From Planctellipticum variicoloris (GTDB taxonomy: Bacteria > Planctomycetota > Planctomycetia > Planctomycetales > Planctomycetaceae): a stretch of 64,000 nt of DNA. The position numbers and the translations under genes are program-made. Shown in pieces: positions 18,304 through 29,600 of the stretch. Each line of letters begins with the position of its first letter. Position 1 is the first letter of the stretch. The stretch is taken from positions 5,960,001-6,024,000 of the forward strand of contig NZ_CP130886.1 in NCBI RefSeq assembly GCF_030622045.1, read 5' to 3'. Below the pieces are notes generated by a model that was not told the origin of the DNA, ran no database searches, and saw nothing but the letters and a program-made list of their open reading frames with translations.

Positions 18304-19493
18304 GCTGGTGGCAAGATCATTGGTTTGAGTTCGTTCTGACGTTCGTGGCGATTCACGTGGCGTTCCTGGGGATCCAGGGGGCCGCGGCGTATCTGATTCT
18401 GCTGGAACGCAAGCTGTCCGCGTGGATGCAGGACCGGATCGGTCCGAACCGCGTCGGTTATGCGGGGTTATTTCAGCCGCTGGCGGACGGGGCGAAGTTC
18501 CTGCTGAAGGAAGACGTAATTCCGGGGCAGGCGAACAAGTTCCTCTACGTCTTCGCGCCCTGCATCTCGATCCTGACGACGTTTCTGGCGTTTTCGGTGG
18601 TGCCGTTCGGGCCGGTCAACAACGCGGCCAACAAGTTTCACTGGATCATCGCTCCGGGCGTGGATCTGGGGATCGTCTTCATCTTTGCGATCTCCAGTCT
18701 CGCCGTGTACGCGGTGATCCTGGGGGGTTGGGCGTCGAACAACAAGTACAGCCTGCTGGGGTCGCTGCGGGCGAGCGCCCAGGTGATCAGCTACGAGATT
18801 CCGCTGGGGATGTCGGTCGTCGGCATCGCGGTGCTGATGGGAACGATGAACCTGGAAAAGATCCTGATCCAGCAGGCCGAAGCGGGCTTCTGGGGCTGGA
18901 ACATCTGGTATCAGCCGCTGGCGGCGCTGATCTTCTTCACGGCGGCGCTGGCGGAATCGAACCGGCTGCCGTTCGACCTTGCGGAATGCGAATCGGAGCT
19001 GGTCGGCGGTTTCCACACCGAATACAGCGCCATGAAATTTGCGATGTTCTTCCTGGGCGAATACTGCCACGTGATCACCGTCAGCTTCCTGACGATCATC
19101 CTGTTCTTCGGCGGCTGGCACTTCCCGTGGATCGCGGAGGCGTCGTCGCTACCCGCGGCCGATGCCTCGTTCGTCGGTTCCTTGATCGGGGCGCTGCCGT
19201 ACGTGGCGGTGCTTCTGGCGAAAGTCGGCGTGGTGCTGGTGCTGATTCAGATGATCCGCTGGACGATTCCGCGGTTCCGGTTCGACCAGCTGATGGGACT
19301 GGCCTGGAAGGGTCTGATTCCGATGGCCACCGTCAACGTGCTGATGGTGATGGTCGTCCGGCAGTTCGAGATCAACTGGTTCTGGCTGTTCCCGATTTCG
19401 ATGGCGATTTTCGCCGCGGCGGGCCTGGTCTATACACAAGGTGAGCGGAAACCGGCGGTTGCGGCGCTGGCTCCTGCCCACGGGCATCACTGA
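18300..19493 (+). CDS. nuoH: NADH:quinone oxidoreductase subunit H
   Basis: A 397-residue membrane subunit with about eight helices that joins the peripheral and membrane arms. Family marks are LERKLSAWMQDRIGPNRVG (about residues 36-54), and the quinone-chamber loop AESNRLPFDLAECESELVGG followed by HTEYSAMKFAMFFLGEY. The start overlaps nuoG as ATGA. The C-terminal tail ends in HGHH. Confidence 0.95.
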   Translation: MSWWQDHWFEFVLTFVAIHVAFLGIQGAAAYLILLERKLSAWMQDRIGPNRVGYAGLFQPLADGAKFLLKEDVIPGQANKFLYVFAPCISILTTFLAFSVVPFGPVNNAANKFHWIIAPGVDLGIVFIFAISSLAVYAVILGGWASNNKYSLLGSLRASAQVISYEIPLGMSVVGIAVLMGTMNLEKILIQQAEAGFWGWNIWYQPLAALIFFTAALAESNRLPFDLAECESELVGGFHTEYSAMKFAMFFLGEYCHVITVSFLTIILFFGGWHFPWIAEASSLPAADASFVGSLIGALPYVAVLLAKVGVVLVLIQMIRWTIPRFRFDQLMGLAWKGLIPMATVNVLMVMVVRQFEINWFWLFPISMAIFAAAGLVYTQGERKPAVAALAPAHGHH

Positions 19494-19592
19494 CACCGAT
19501 CGACACGATTTCGACCGCCGGTCGGGGTCGTACGAGTTACCGAATCCACCAACCGGGAACGGTCCCGGCCTGCGAGAATTGAGGAAGCGATC

Positions 19593-20279
19593 ATGCCGAT
19601 TGCGTCCAGCGAAGTGGTCTGGGTCGACCAGCCGAAGAAGCTGTCGTTCTGGGAGTCGACGTTCCTGACGTCGCTGCTGGAAGGGCTGCGGATCACGGGG
19701 AGCCACGTCACCGACAACAAGACAGTGACGCAGCAGTATCCCGAGGTGAAGCCCGAGCTCCCGCTGCATTACCGGGGCGTGCACCGTCTCAACCGGGACG
19801 AAGAGGGCCGGGTGAAATGCGTCGCCTGCATGATGTGCGCGACGGCCTGTCCGGCGCGGTGCATCGAGATCGTCGCGGCCCCGGCGCCCAAGGACGATCC
19901 GTTGTGGGCGGGGCGCGACAAGTTTCCGGCCAGCTTCGTGATCGACGAACTCAAGTGCATCTACTGCGGCATGTGCGAAGAAGCCTGCCCGTGCGATGCC
20001 ATCGAGCTGACTCACATTTATGACCTGACGGGCCAGAGCCGCCAGGAGATGCTGTTCGACAAAGAGAAGCTGCTGGAAGTCTACGACAAAACCAAGGACT
20101 GCGCGCTGGATCCGGCCCGGACGCACCGCGGACGCCTGAGCGGATGCTCGGAGTTCGCGTCGCTGCCGACCGTCGGCCCGGCGACCTCGATTCACCCGGA
20201 GGACCGGGCATCGCATGCGGCCAGTCCGGGGAAGATCGATCGCTGCGCGCAGCAGCCGGCGCAAGAAGCGGTCCTTTGA
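19593..20279 (+). CDS. nuoI: NADH:quinone oxidoreductase subunit I
   Basis: A 228-residue subunit with two [4Fe-4S] clusters (N6a and N6b). The motifs CVACMMCATACP and CIYCGMCEEACP are intact; note that each is followed by the ARCIE or CDAIE arrangement typical of the family. The last 70 residues are a hydrophilic extension with no family similarity. The start at 19593 follows a GAGGAAG ribosome site; 99 bases separate it from nuoH. Confidence 0.95.
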   Translation: MPIASSEVVWVDQPKKLSFWESTFLTSLLEGLRITGSHVTDNKTVTQQYPEVKPELPLHYRGVHRLNRDEEGRVKCVACMMCATACPARCIEIVAAPAPKDDPLWAGRDKFPASFVIDELKCIYCGMCEEACPCDAIELTHIYDLTGQSRQEMLFDKEKLLEVYDKTKDCALDPARTHRGRLSGCSEFASLPTVGPATSIHPEDRASHAASPGKIDRCAQQPAQEAVL

Positions 20280-20344
20280 CGAACCCCGGCGGCACCGGTA
20301 CAACTTGGGCGGTTTTCTCACAGTAATTCGGGCGGTATCGACCG

Positions 20345-21097
20345 ATGAAATGGATCCTCGAAGAATGGCGGCTCCTGCTGCCGCTGGCCTTGGGCTGGCT
20401 GGCGGTGTGGCGGATGCTGCCGCGCGACAAATCCCGATCCCGGATTCTCGGGGGGATTGCGGGCGTGATCGCCCTGGTGATGCTGCAGGGACTCCTCCCT
20501 GCGCCGACCGGGCCGTTGATTCAATCCGGCGTCTACTTTGCGTGCGCCGCGCTGGCGGTCGTTTCGGGCGTGCTGATGATCTCGGATCGCGATCCGATCA
20601 ACGCCGCACTCTGGTTTGCCCTGGCGACGCTGGCCGTGTGCGGCATCTTCATGCTGAATTCGGCCCCGTTCCTCGCTGCCGCGACTGTCGTCGTCTACGC
20701 CGGGGCGATCGTGGTGACCTTCCTGTTCGTGATCATGCTGGCTCAGCAGGCGGGGGCCGCCGGCTATGACCGTCGCGCCGCGCAGCCGCTGCTGGCCACT
20801 GTCTTCGGCTTCGTGCTGCTGGCCGGCCTGATGCTGGTTCTGCGGGACTGGAAGGCCTTGAAGACTGCCGACGGCGAAGCCGCGCCGGCCATCGTTCAGT
20901 TCCTGCCGACGCCCGAAGGGATCGACGCCAATCCGCTGAGCCGGCCAGTCAACGGAGATCTGGGGACGTTGCAAGGGGTCGGGCGATCGCTGTTCGGCGA
21001 TTATCTGTACGCCGTCGAACTTGCCGGGACGATTCTGCTGATCGCCACGATCGGCGCCATTGCACTTGCGCCGCGTCGTGCACAGGGGACGCTATGA
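20345..21097 (+). CDS. nuoJ: NADH:quinone oxidoreductase subunit J
   Basis: A 250-residue membrane subunit with five or six helices. The core FACAALAVVSGVLMISDRDPINAALWF and AATVVVYAGAIVVTFLFVIML match the family, including the pi-bulge helix region. An extra N-terminal helix and a soluble loop (ADGEAAPAIVQFLPTPEG) make it longer than average. Its stop overlaps the nuoK start as ATGA. Confidence 0.93.
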   Translation: MKWILEEWRLLLPLALGWLAVWRMLPRDKSRSRILGGIAGVIALVMLQGLLPAPTGPLIQSGVYFACAALAVVSGVLMISDRDPINAALWFALATLAVCGIFMLNSAPFLAAATVVVYAGAIVVTFLFVIMLAQQAGAAGYDRRAAQPLLATVFGFVLLAGLMLVLRDWKALKTADGEAAPAIVQFLPTPEGIDANPLSRPVNGDLGTLQGVGRSLFGDYLYAVELAGTILLIATIGAIALAPRRAQGTL

Positions 21098-21537
21098 CAT
21101 CCAGTCTGGAAAGCAACCTGGTTCTGGGGGCGATCCTGTTTGTGCTCGGGGCGATCGGGTTTCTGACCCGTCGCAACCTGATCCTGATCATGCTCTCCGC
21201 CGAGCTGATGCTGCACGGCGTTTCGATCAATCTGCTGGCGTTCGGCCAGTACCACGGGAATTCGCAGGGGCAGTCGTTCACGGTTTTCGTGCTGACGATC
21301 GCCGCCTGCGAAGCGGGCCTGGGGCTGTCGCTGATTCTGGGGATGTACCGGCGGAAGAAGTCGCTGGACGTGAACCTGTGGACGAATCTGGGCGAACCCG
21401 ATCTGCCGCGGCTGGCTGACGACACGTATCCGCCGGCTCCTGCGGCGCTCGAAGAGCCTCTGCCGCACCTCGCCGTGGCGGGGCGCATGCCGGCCTATCC
21501 GACAACCCCGCGTTCGACCTTGCCGACCAAGCCCTGA
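21094..21537 (+). CDS. nuoK: NADH:quinone oxidoreductase subunit K with long tail
   Basis: A 147-residue subunit with three helices in the first 100 residues. The conserved membrane glutamates are in LIMLSAELMLHGVSIN and AACEAGLGLSLI, both on the proton pathway. Residues about 103-147 are a Pro-rich soluble tail absent from most NuoK proteins (typically about 100 residues). It overlaps nuoJ by 4 bases. Confidence 0.94.
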   Translation: MTSSLESNLVLGAILFVLGAIGFLTRRNLILIMLSAELMLHGVSINLLAFGQYHGNSQGQSFTVFVLTIAACEAGLGLSLILGMYRRKKSLDVNLWTNLGEPDLPRLADDTYPPAPAALEEPLPHLAVAGRMPAYPTTPRSTLPTKP

Positions 21538-21615
21538 AGATCGTCAGACGGGCCACGCTGACGGCGGAGAAGTTCTCCGTCGCTCGGGGCCGCCTCTGGC
21601 AGGAGAACGATCCTC

Positions 21616-23712
<2,097 letters not shown>

Positions 23713-23786
23713 CGGTCGTGACGGACCGGGGCGACCTATCTGAGGGGGTCGGCGAAGTGACCTCCCTTTCCTGTTGAGTGAAAAGC

Positions 23787-25502
23787 ATGACCAGCCTGGT
23801 GTTAACGATGATCGCTCTGCCCGCCGTGGCGGCGATCACGATGTTGCTGCTGGATCCGAAAGCGCCGCCGTCCCGCGCGCGGTGGACGGCGCTGCTGGCC
23901 ACGGTGGCCACGTTCCTGGTGTCGTGGGGCGTGGCCGCGCAGTTCTATCAGTTGCCGGCCAAGGTCGTCGACGGCCGGGCGCCGGTCAGCCCCCGCTTCG
24001 AACACCGCTTCACCTGGCTGTCGCTCGATGCCCCGAAGCTCGAGGTCACAACGACATCCGAGGGAGTGACGGACGAAATTGTCGCCGTCGACCCGGGGCT
24101 GCGAATCGAGTTCTACCTGGGACTGGACGGCATCAGCCTCGCGATGATCGTGCTGACGACGATCTTGACGATTTCCAGCGTGCTGGTTTCGTGGACTTCC
24201 GTCCAGACGCGTGCCGCCGAGTTTTACGCCTGCCTGCTGATTCTGGAATCGGGGCTGCTGGGAGTCTTCTGTTCCTTCGACCTGGTGATGTTCTACGTCT
24301 TCTTCGAGTTCACCCTGCTGCCGCTCTTCTTCCTGGTCGGCATCTGGGGTGGGCCGTTGCGTCGCTACGCCGCTGCGAAGTTCTTCGTGTATACGTTGGC
24401 CGGGGGATTGATCACGCTGCTGGGACTGGTGGCGCTGGCAATTTCGGTGCACAACGCGACCGGGTTGTCGACGCCGTTCTCGATCCCCGATCTCGCCAAG
24501 GCGCTGGTGGAAAAGCCATTGTCGCCGGAGCTGCAGACCGCGTTGTTCCTGGCGATTGCCGCGGGCTTTCTGGTCAAGGTGCCGGTCTTTCCGTTCCATA
24601 CCTGGTTGCCCCTGGCGCACGTGGAGGCCCCGACCGCCGGTTCGGTGATGCTGGCCGGCGTGCTGCTGAAACTCGGGACCTACGGCTTTCTTCGCCTGGT
24701 TCTGCCCATGCTTCCGTATGCATGTCAGCACACCGGCGTGCCGCTGATCGCGACTCTGTCGGTGATCGGGATCATCTACGGTTCCTTCTGCGCCCTGACT
24801 CAGAACGACATCAAGAAGCTGGTGGCCTACAGTTCCGTCGCTCACCTCGGCTTCTGCATGCTCGGGATCTTCGCTCTGAACGAGGAGGGGATCGCCGGGG
24901 GCGTGCTGCAGATGATCAACCACGGGCTGTCGACCGGGGCGCTCTTCTGCCTGGTCGGCTTCTTCTACGAGCGCTATCACACGCGGCTGGTGAGCGACCT
25001 TGGGGGGCTGGCCAATCGGCTGCCGCTGCTCGCCGTCTCAATGCTGTTCATTTCGTTTGCGAGCATCGGGCTCCCCGGACTTAACGGTTTCGTCGGCGAG
25101 TTTCTGTCGCTGCTCGGCATGTTCAAGCGGGAAGCGTTCATGGCCGCCCTCGGGACGATGGGCGTGGTGCTGGGAGCGTGGTACCTGCTCGGTATGCTCC
25201 AGTCGGCGTTCTTCGGGCCGCTCAAAGAGCCGCACCTGCACGGTCACGACGACGAGCTGACGCAGATCACCGATCTGAATATTCGCGAGGTGGCGACGAT
25301 CGCTCCGCTAGCGGCCTTGTGTCTGTGGATCGGTCTGTTTCCCCAGCCGCTGCTGGACCTGATCGGTCCGGACGTGGATGCGCTGTCCCAGCAGTATACG
25401 GTCTCGCAAATGGCTTACCCGCAGGGTGAAGCCGAAGAGGGGGCCGCCGGGGCGATGATGGGAGTGCCAATGGGAATGCCTGCCGGGGAGGGTCGTCCGT
25501 GA
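23787..25502 (+). CDS. nuoM: NADH:quinone oxidoreductase subunit M
   Basis: A 571-residue antiporter-like subunit. The core is visible as MFYVFFEFTLLPLFFLVGIWG, FVKVPVFPFHTWLPLAH-like 'KVPVFPFHTWLPLAHVEAPTAGS', and AYSSVAHLGFCMLG. The ATG at 23787 is preferred to a GTG three codons earlier. The C-terminus is a Met/Gly-rich tail (MMGVPMGMPAGEG) of unknown role. It ends in a GTGA overlap with nuoN. Confidence 0.94.
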   Translation: MTSLVLTMIALPAVAAITMLLLDPKAPPSRARWTALLATVATFLVSWGVAAQFYQLPAKVVDGRAPVSPRFEHRFTWLSLDAPKLEVTTTSEGVTDEIVAVDPGLRIEFYLGLDGISLAMIVLTTILTISSVLVSWTSVQTRAAEFYACLLILESGLLGVFCSFDLVMFYVFFEFTLLPLFFLVGIWGGPLRRYAAAKFFVYTLAGGLITLLGLVALAISVHNATGLSTPFSIPDLAKALVEKPLSPELQTALFLAIAAGFLVKVPVFPFHTWLPLAHVEAPTAGSVMLAGVLLKLGTYGFLRLVLPMLPYACQHTGVPLIATLSVIGIIYGSFCALTQNDIKKLVAYSSVAHLGFCMLGIFALNEEGIAGGVLQMINHGLSTGALFCLVGFFYERYHTRLVSDLGGLANRLPLLAVSMLFISFASIGLPGLNGFVGEFLSLLGMFKREAFMAALGTMGVVLGAWYLLGMLQSAFFGPLKEPHLHGHDDELTQITDLNIREVATIAPLAALCLWIGLFPQPLLDLIGPDVDALSQQYTVSQMAYPQGEAEEGAAGAMMGVPMGMPAGEGRP

Positions 25503-26998
25503 GCGAAGCAATCCAGCAACTGAATCTTGCCGCGAAGCTGGTGCTGCCGGACATCGTCCTGCTGGCGACGGTCTGCGTGATGTTCTTCGCCGCTCCGTTC
25601 CTCGTGAGCGACCGGGGCGAAGCGCAGCCGGGTCTCCGCCATCGGTGGGGCTGGTTGTCGCTGATCGGTCTGCTGTTCGCCGGCTGGCTGTGGTGGACGA
25701 GCACCCCCGTCGAAGTGGGGACTGGTCCCTTCCGTCTCGATCCGCTGGCCTGGTACATCCGGGGGCTGTCATTGTGCTCCGGGTTGATTCTGGTGCTGGT
25801 CAACTGGAATCAGGCGGATGATTCGCGGTCGGCGGAGAGCCAGGCGTGCCTGCTGGCGATCATCGCGGGGGTCAACCTCGTGGCGGCGGCCAACGACCTG
25901 GTGATGCTCTTCCTGGCGCTGGAGCTGATCAGCATCCCGACGTACCTCTACCTGCTGCTGCCGAAGAAAGACGCCGCGGGACAGGAGGCGACGCTCAAGT
26001 ACTTCCTGCTCAGCCTGTTTTCCTCGGCGGTTCTGCTGTTCGGGCTGAGCTATCTGTATGGAGTGACCGGCACCACGAATCTGGAAGCAATTTATGCGGC
26101 GCTGGCCGCGGGTAAGACGGGGCCGATGCCGGCGCTGCTGGCCGTTGTCGCCGTCATGGCGGTCGCGGGACTGGGCTTCCGGCTGACGGCGGTGCCGTTC
26201 CACTTCTATGCGCCGGACGTATTTCAGGGGGCGCCGCTGTCGGGGGCGGCGATGCTGAGCTACGTTCCGAAGATCGCGGGCTTCGTCGCGCTGCTGCGAC
26301 TGGCGCTGTCGCCGGCCGGTGCGGCCGTTGCCAACGAATGGACGCTGAGCGGCGTCGCCAGCCCGATGCTGTGGTGGATCGCAGTCCTGACGATGTTTGT
26401 CGGGAATCTGCTGGCGCTGCTGCAGAACGACATTCGACGCCTGCTGGCGTTTTCGAGCGTGTCGCATGCGGGTTACATGCTGATCGGGCTGATCGTCGGG
26501 GAATCGACGACGTCGCATGTCGACGGCATCGAGGCGCTGTTGTTTTATCTGGCCGTTTACGGCGCGATGACGGTGGGCGTCTTTGCGGCGCTGGGGGCGC
26601 TGAGCACCAGCGACCGGAAGATCGAGACGCTGGACGACCTGGCCGGCTTGAGCCGGACGAATGCCGGCATCGCCCTGATGCTGGCGGTCTTTTTCTTCAG
26701 CCTGACGGGGCTGCCGCCGACGGCGGGATTCCTGGCCAAGCTGAACCTGTTCTATGCGGCATGGTCGCAGGGGACGGAGTCCGCGCACTGGCTGGCGATC
26801 TGGCTGGCGGTGAACGCGGCGATCGGCGCCTGGTACTACCTGAAAGTGATCGGGGTGATGTACCTGCGGGATCCGGTTCATACGGAGCATGCTCCGAGCC
26901 CGACTCCCGCGGTGATCGCGGTGGGGCTGTGCTGTGCGGCGACGCTGGCGCTGTTCTTTGCTCCGAACTGGCTGTGGCTGGCGCTGCAGAACGTGTAG
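25499..26998 (+). CDS. nuoN: NADH:quinone oxidoreductase subunit N
   Basis: A 499-residue antiporter-like subunit, the last of the operon. Marks are LELISIPTYLYLLLPK, FYAPDVFQGAPLSGAAMLSYVPK, and LLAFSSVSHAGYMLIGL. GTG start at 25499 overlaps the nuoM stop by four bases. All 14 subunits nuoA-nuoN are thus present in canonical order, so a full NADH-oxidising complex I is encoded. Confidence 0.95.
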   Translation: MSEAIQQLNLAAKLVLPDIVLLATVCVMFFAAPFLVSDRGEAQPGLRHRWGWLSLIGLLFAGWLWWTSTPVEVGTGPFRLDPLAWYIRGLSLCSGLILVLVNWNQADDSRSAESQACLLAIIAGVNLVAAANDLVMLFLALELISIPTYLYLLLPKKDAAGQEATLKYFLLSLFSSAVLLFGLSYLYGVTGTTNLEAIYAALAAGKTGPMPALLAVVAVMAVAGLGFRLTAVPFHFYAPDVFQGAPLSGAAMLSYVPKIAGFVALLRLALSPAGAAVANEWTLSGVASPMLWWIAVLTMFVGNLLALLQNDIRRLLAFSSVSHAGYMLIGLIVGESTTSHVDGIEALLFYLAVYGAMTVGVFAALGALSTSDRKIETLDDLAGLSRTNAGIALMLAVFFFSLTGLPPTAGFLAKLNLFYAAWSQGTESAHWLAIWLAVNAAIGAWYYLKVIGVMYLRDPVHTEHAPSPTPAVIAVGLCCAATLALFFAPNWLWLALQNV

Positions 26999-27087
26999 TC
27001 TGAAGAGTCGCCCGCCTGGCGGGGCGACAGGCTTCCGCGCGGAACTATCGACTGTTTTGAGTAACCAGGCGGGAGCACCGCTTTCGA

Positions 27088-27939
27088 GTGGCGGACATGC
27101 AGCCCATTCCGGTTGATTCTGTTGCGGAAGCCGCAGGAGCGTCGCCGACGCGTGCCGAAGACGCCGATCACGCGCGGAAACAGCAACTGCTGGATGCGTT
27201 CCATCAGTTCGAGAAGAGCTTCAAGCAGCGCTTTCCAGTCGTGTGGTGGGGGACCCTGATCGGTCCGTGGCTGGTGACGTTTTTCGTGGCAGTCGCGATT
27301 TACCTGCTCGCCGGAGCGAGGTTCTTCTGGCAGATGCTGACGGCGTCGGCCGTTGCCTTCTTTTTTGCGGGCCGCTTCGCGATCCCGCTGGACGCCGTGG
27401 CCAATCTGAAGGGGCTCGATCTGCTGGAGCCCTGGCACATGTTCTGGATGGTCACCTACCAGGACGTGATGGTCGCGCTGTTCATGGCCTTCCACGTCGG
27501 CTTTCTGTTCAAGCTGCCGAAGATCGGCCCGAAGATCGCGGAACTGACCGTCGACGGAGAGATGATTCTGTCGCTGCAGCCGTGGATGCGCAAAGCGACG
27601 TTCTTCGGTCTGATCGCCTTCATCGCGTTTCCCCTGGCGGCGACCGGCAGCGTCGGCGGTGCGATTTTCGGCCGGCTGCTGGGACTGAGCCGCTGGGCCA
27701 CCTTCTGGGGCAGCGTCATCGGGGCCGTCATCGGCAACGGAGCCATGTTGTACCTGTCGAAAGTCATGCTGGCGCTGTTTCCCGAAAACTCGCTGCTGGT
27801 CAAGCTCGGCGGCCCCGCGATCATCGTGGTCATCATTGTCATGCTGGAGCGACGGTATCGGGCGATGAAGCGGCAGTTCCTCGAAGTCCGCGAATTGCAC
27901 GCGGAAGAGCACGCCGCCGCTCAGCGAAATGCGGACTGA
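27088..27939 (+). CDS. Membrane protein resembling small multidrug-export proteins
   Basis: A 283-residue protein with about six helices. The C-terminal half has the paired glycine-rich helices AATGSVGGAIFGRLLGL and WGSVIGAVIGNGAMLYLSK that recall the small multidrug-export family (PF06695). The N-terminal 50 residues are hydrophilic. The family name is historical; transport activity is poorly supported. It starts 89 bases after nuoN at GTG 27088 (ATG at 27097 is an alternative), and may be cotranscribed with the complex I operon. Confidence 0.6.
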   Translation: MADMQPIPVDSVAEAAGASPTRAEDADHARKQQLLDAFHQFEKSFKQRFPVVWWGTLIGPWLVTFFVAVAIYLLAGARFFWQMLTASAVAFFFAGRFAIPLDAVANLKGLDLLEPWHMFWMVTYQDVMVALFMAFHVGFLFKLPKIGPKIAELTVDGEMILSLQPWMRKATFFGLIAFIAFPLAATGSVGGAIFGRLLGLSRWATFWGSVIGAVIGNGAMLYLSKVMLALFPENSLLVKLGGPAIIVVIIVMLERRYRAMKRQFLEVRELHAEEHAAAQRNAD

Positions 27940-28038
27940 GACTTCGCTGAGACGAAGCCACTCTTGCGTTTCGCGTCCGGGTCCGGCAGGTTGTTATCCG
28001 GTCGCGCGGGCGAATGAGACGTCGAGAGAAAGCTTCCC

Positions 28039-29583
28039 ATGCAAGATCTGGTCTGTCGGGCAGGAGTGACGGGACGCGCGGGGCTGGTCTGGACCGTCCT
28101 GCTCGTGCTGACAGGTTGCGGCGTGTCGGCCGCCGGCAAGGGGCCGTCGGACGCCTCAGACGGGGACGACGCCGAAAAGCAGGCGGTCGCTCAAGCACCG
28201 TCGCAGGTGGCGGCGGCCCGATCGGCAGCGGACAAGCGTGCCGGCGAAGACTGGCCGAAGTTTCTCGGCCCGCAGGAGACCGGGGTCTCCCGAGAAACCG
28301 GCCTGCTGAAGACCTGGCCGGTCGAGGGACCGCCGCTCGTCTGGAGCCGGAAGATCGGCACCGGCTACGCGGCGCCCTCCGTGCTCGGCAACCGGTTGGT
28401 CGTGCATCATCGGCCGCGCGAACTGGAGATCGTCGAGTGCCTCGACGCCGCCACGGGGGAAACCTTCTGGAAGCACGAGTATCCGTCGGACTTTGAAGAT
28501 CCTTACGGCTACAACAACGGCTCGCGCTGCGCGCCGCTCCTGACGGAGACCCGCTGCTACACGTTTGGTCCGCAGGGGATGCTGATTTGTCTGGAACTGG
28601 AAACCGGCAAGGTCGTCTGGGAACACGACACCGCCAGCCGATGGAAGATTCCGACGAACTTCTTCGGCGCCGGCTGCACGCCGATCCTGGAAGGAAATCT
28701 GCTGATCGTCCTGGTCGGCGGGCAGCCCGATTCGGGCGTGGTCGCGTTCGATGCGGAGTCGGGCAAGGTCGTCTGGGAGTCGGTCGGCAAGAAGACCTGG
28801 GACGGCGTCGAAATGTGGAATACGGGTCGCAAGCTCAAGTGGTCCGATTCGGAGAAGCTGGTCAGCTATTCGTCGCCGATCGTCGCCACGATCCACGGCG
28901 AGCGACATCTGCTCTGCCTGGTGCGACAGGGGCTGGTGTCGCTCGATCCGAAAAGCGGCGAAGTTCGATTCAAATACTGGTTCCGGTCGAGGCTGAACGA
29001 CTCCGTCAATGCGGCCCGCCCGGTCGTGGTCGACGATCAGATCTTTCTGACTGCGGCCTACGATACCGGCGCGGCGCTGCTCAAGGTCCATGCCGACAGC
29101 GCCGGCTACGACGTCGTCTGGAGCAACGCGGCCGGGATGTCCTGCCACTGGTCGACCCCGATCTACAAGGACGGCCACGTCTACGGTTTCAGCGGCCGGC
29201 ACGAGCAGGAGGCGATGTTCCAGTGCGTGGAGCTCCAGACGGGCAAGCTTGTGTGGGAAACGAACGGCTGGACCCGTCCGCAGGACGATCTCGATCAGGA
29301 TCCGAATTCGGGCAGGATCATTGATGCGAAGACCAAGAAGGTGATTCCCTGGCCGTTCTTCGGACGCGGGTCGAAGATCCTGGTCGGCGACCGGTTCATC
29401 GTTCTGGGAGAGCGCGGCACTCTGGCGCTGGTCAATGCGTCGTCGGACAAGTTCGAAGAGCTGGCCCGGCTCTCCGCTCCGAAGCTCAAATACCCTTGCT
29501 GGGCGGCCCCGGTCCTGTCGCGCGGCCGGCTGTTTCTGCGGGCTGAGGACAACCTGATCTGCCTGGATCTCAAGGCGCAGTAG
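28039..29583 (+). CDS. PQQ-like beta-propeller lipoprotein
   Basis: A 514-residue protein with a lipoprotein signal: hydrophobic stretch then LLVLTGC, giving Cys at about residue 33. After an Ala-rich linker come repeated propeller blades with the W-strand pattern, such as AATGETFWKHEY, LETGKVVWEHD and AESGKVVWESV. This layout is abundant in planctomycetes, usually without a proven cofactor; the catalytic residues of PQQ alcohol dehydrogenases are not apparent. Likely anchored in the periplasm or outer envelope. The glycosyltransferase gene follows after 17 bases, suggesting an operon. Confidence 0.85.
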   Translation: MQDLVCRAGVTGRAGLVWTVLLVLTGCGVSAAGKGPSDASDGDDAEKQAVAQAPSQVAAARSAADKRAGEDWPKFLGPQETGVSRETGLLKTWPVEGPPLVWSRKIGTGYAAPSVLGNRLVVHHRPRELEIVECLDAATGETFWKHEYPSDFEDPYGYNNGSRCAPLLTETRCYTFGPQGMLICLELETGKVVWEHDTASRWKIPTNFFGAGCTPILEGNLLIVLVGGQPDSGVVAFDAESGKVVWESVGKKTWDGVEMWNTGRKLKWSDSEKLVSYSSPIVATIHGERHLLCLVRQGLVSLDPKSGEVRFKYWFRSRLNDSVNAARPVVVDDQIFLTAAYDTGAALLKVHADSAGYDVVWSNAAGMSCHWSTPIYKDGHVYGFSGRHEQEAMFQCVELQTGKLVWETNGWTRPQDDLDQDPNSGRIIDAKTKKVIPWPFFGRGSKILVGDRFIVLGERGTLALVNASSDKFEELARLSAPKLKYPCWAAPVLSRGRLFLRAEDNLICLDLKAQ

Positions 29584-29600
29584 TCGATGCGGAGTGCGCG

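Noticed and set aside
27001-27060. Terminator after nuoN
   Set aside because: A GC-rich inverted pair is present, but its stem is imperfect and there is no T-tract.
28039-29583. True PQQ-dependent alcohol dehydrogenase
   Set aside because: Only the propeller repeats are seen; catalytic Asp and cofactor-binding signature are not apparent.
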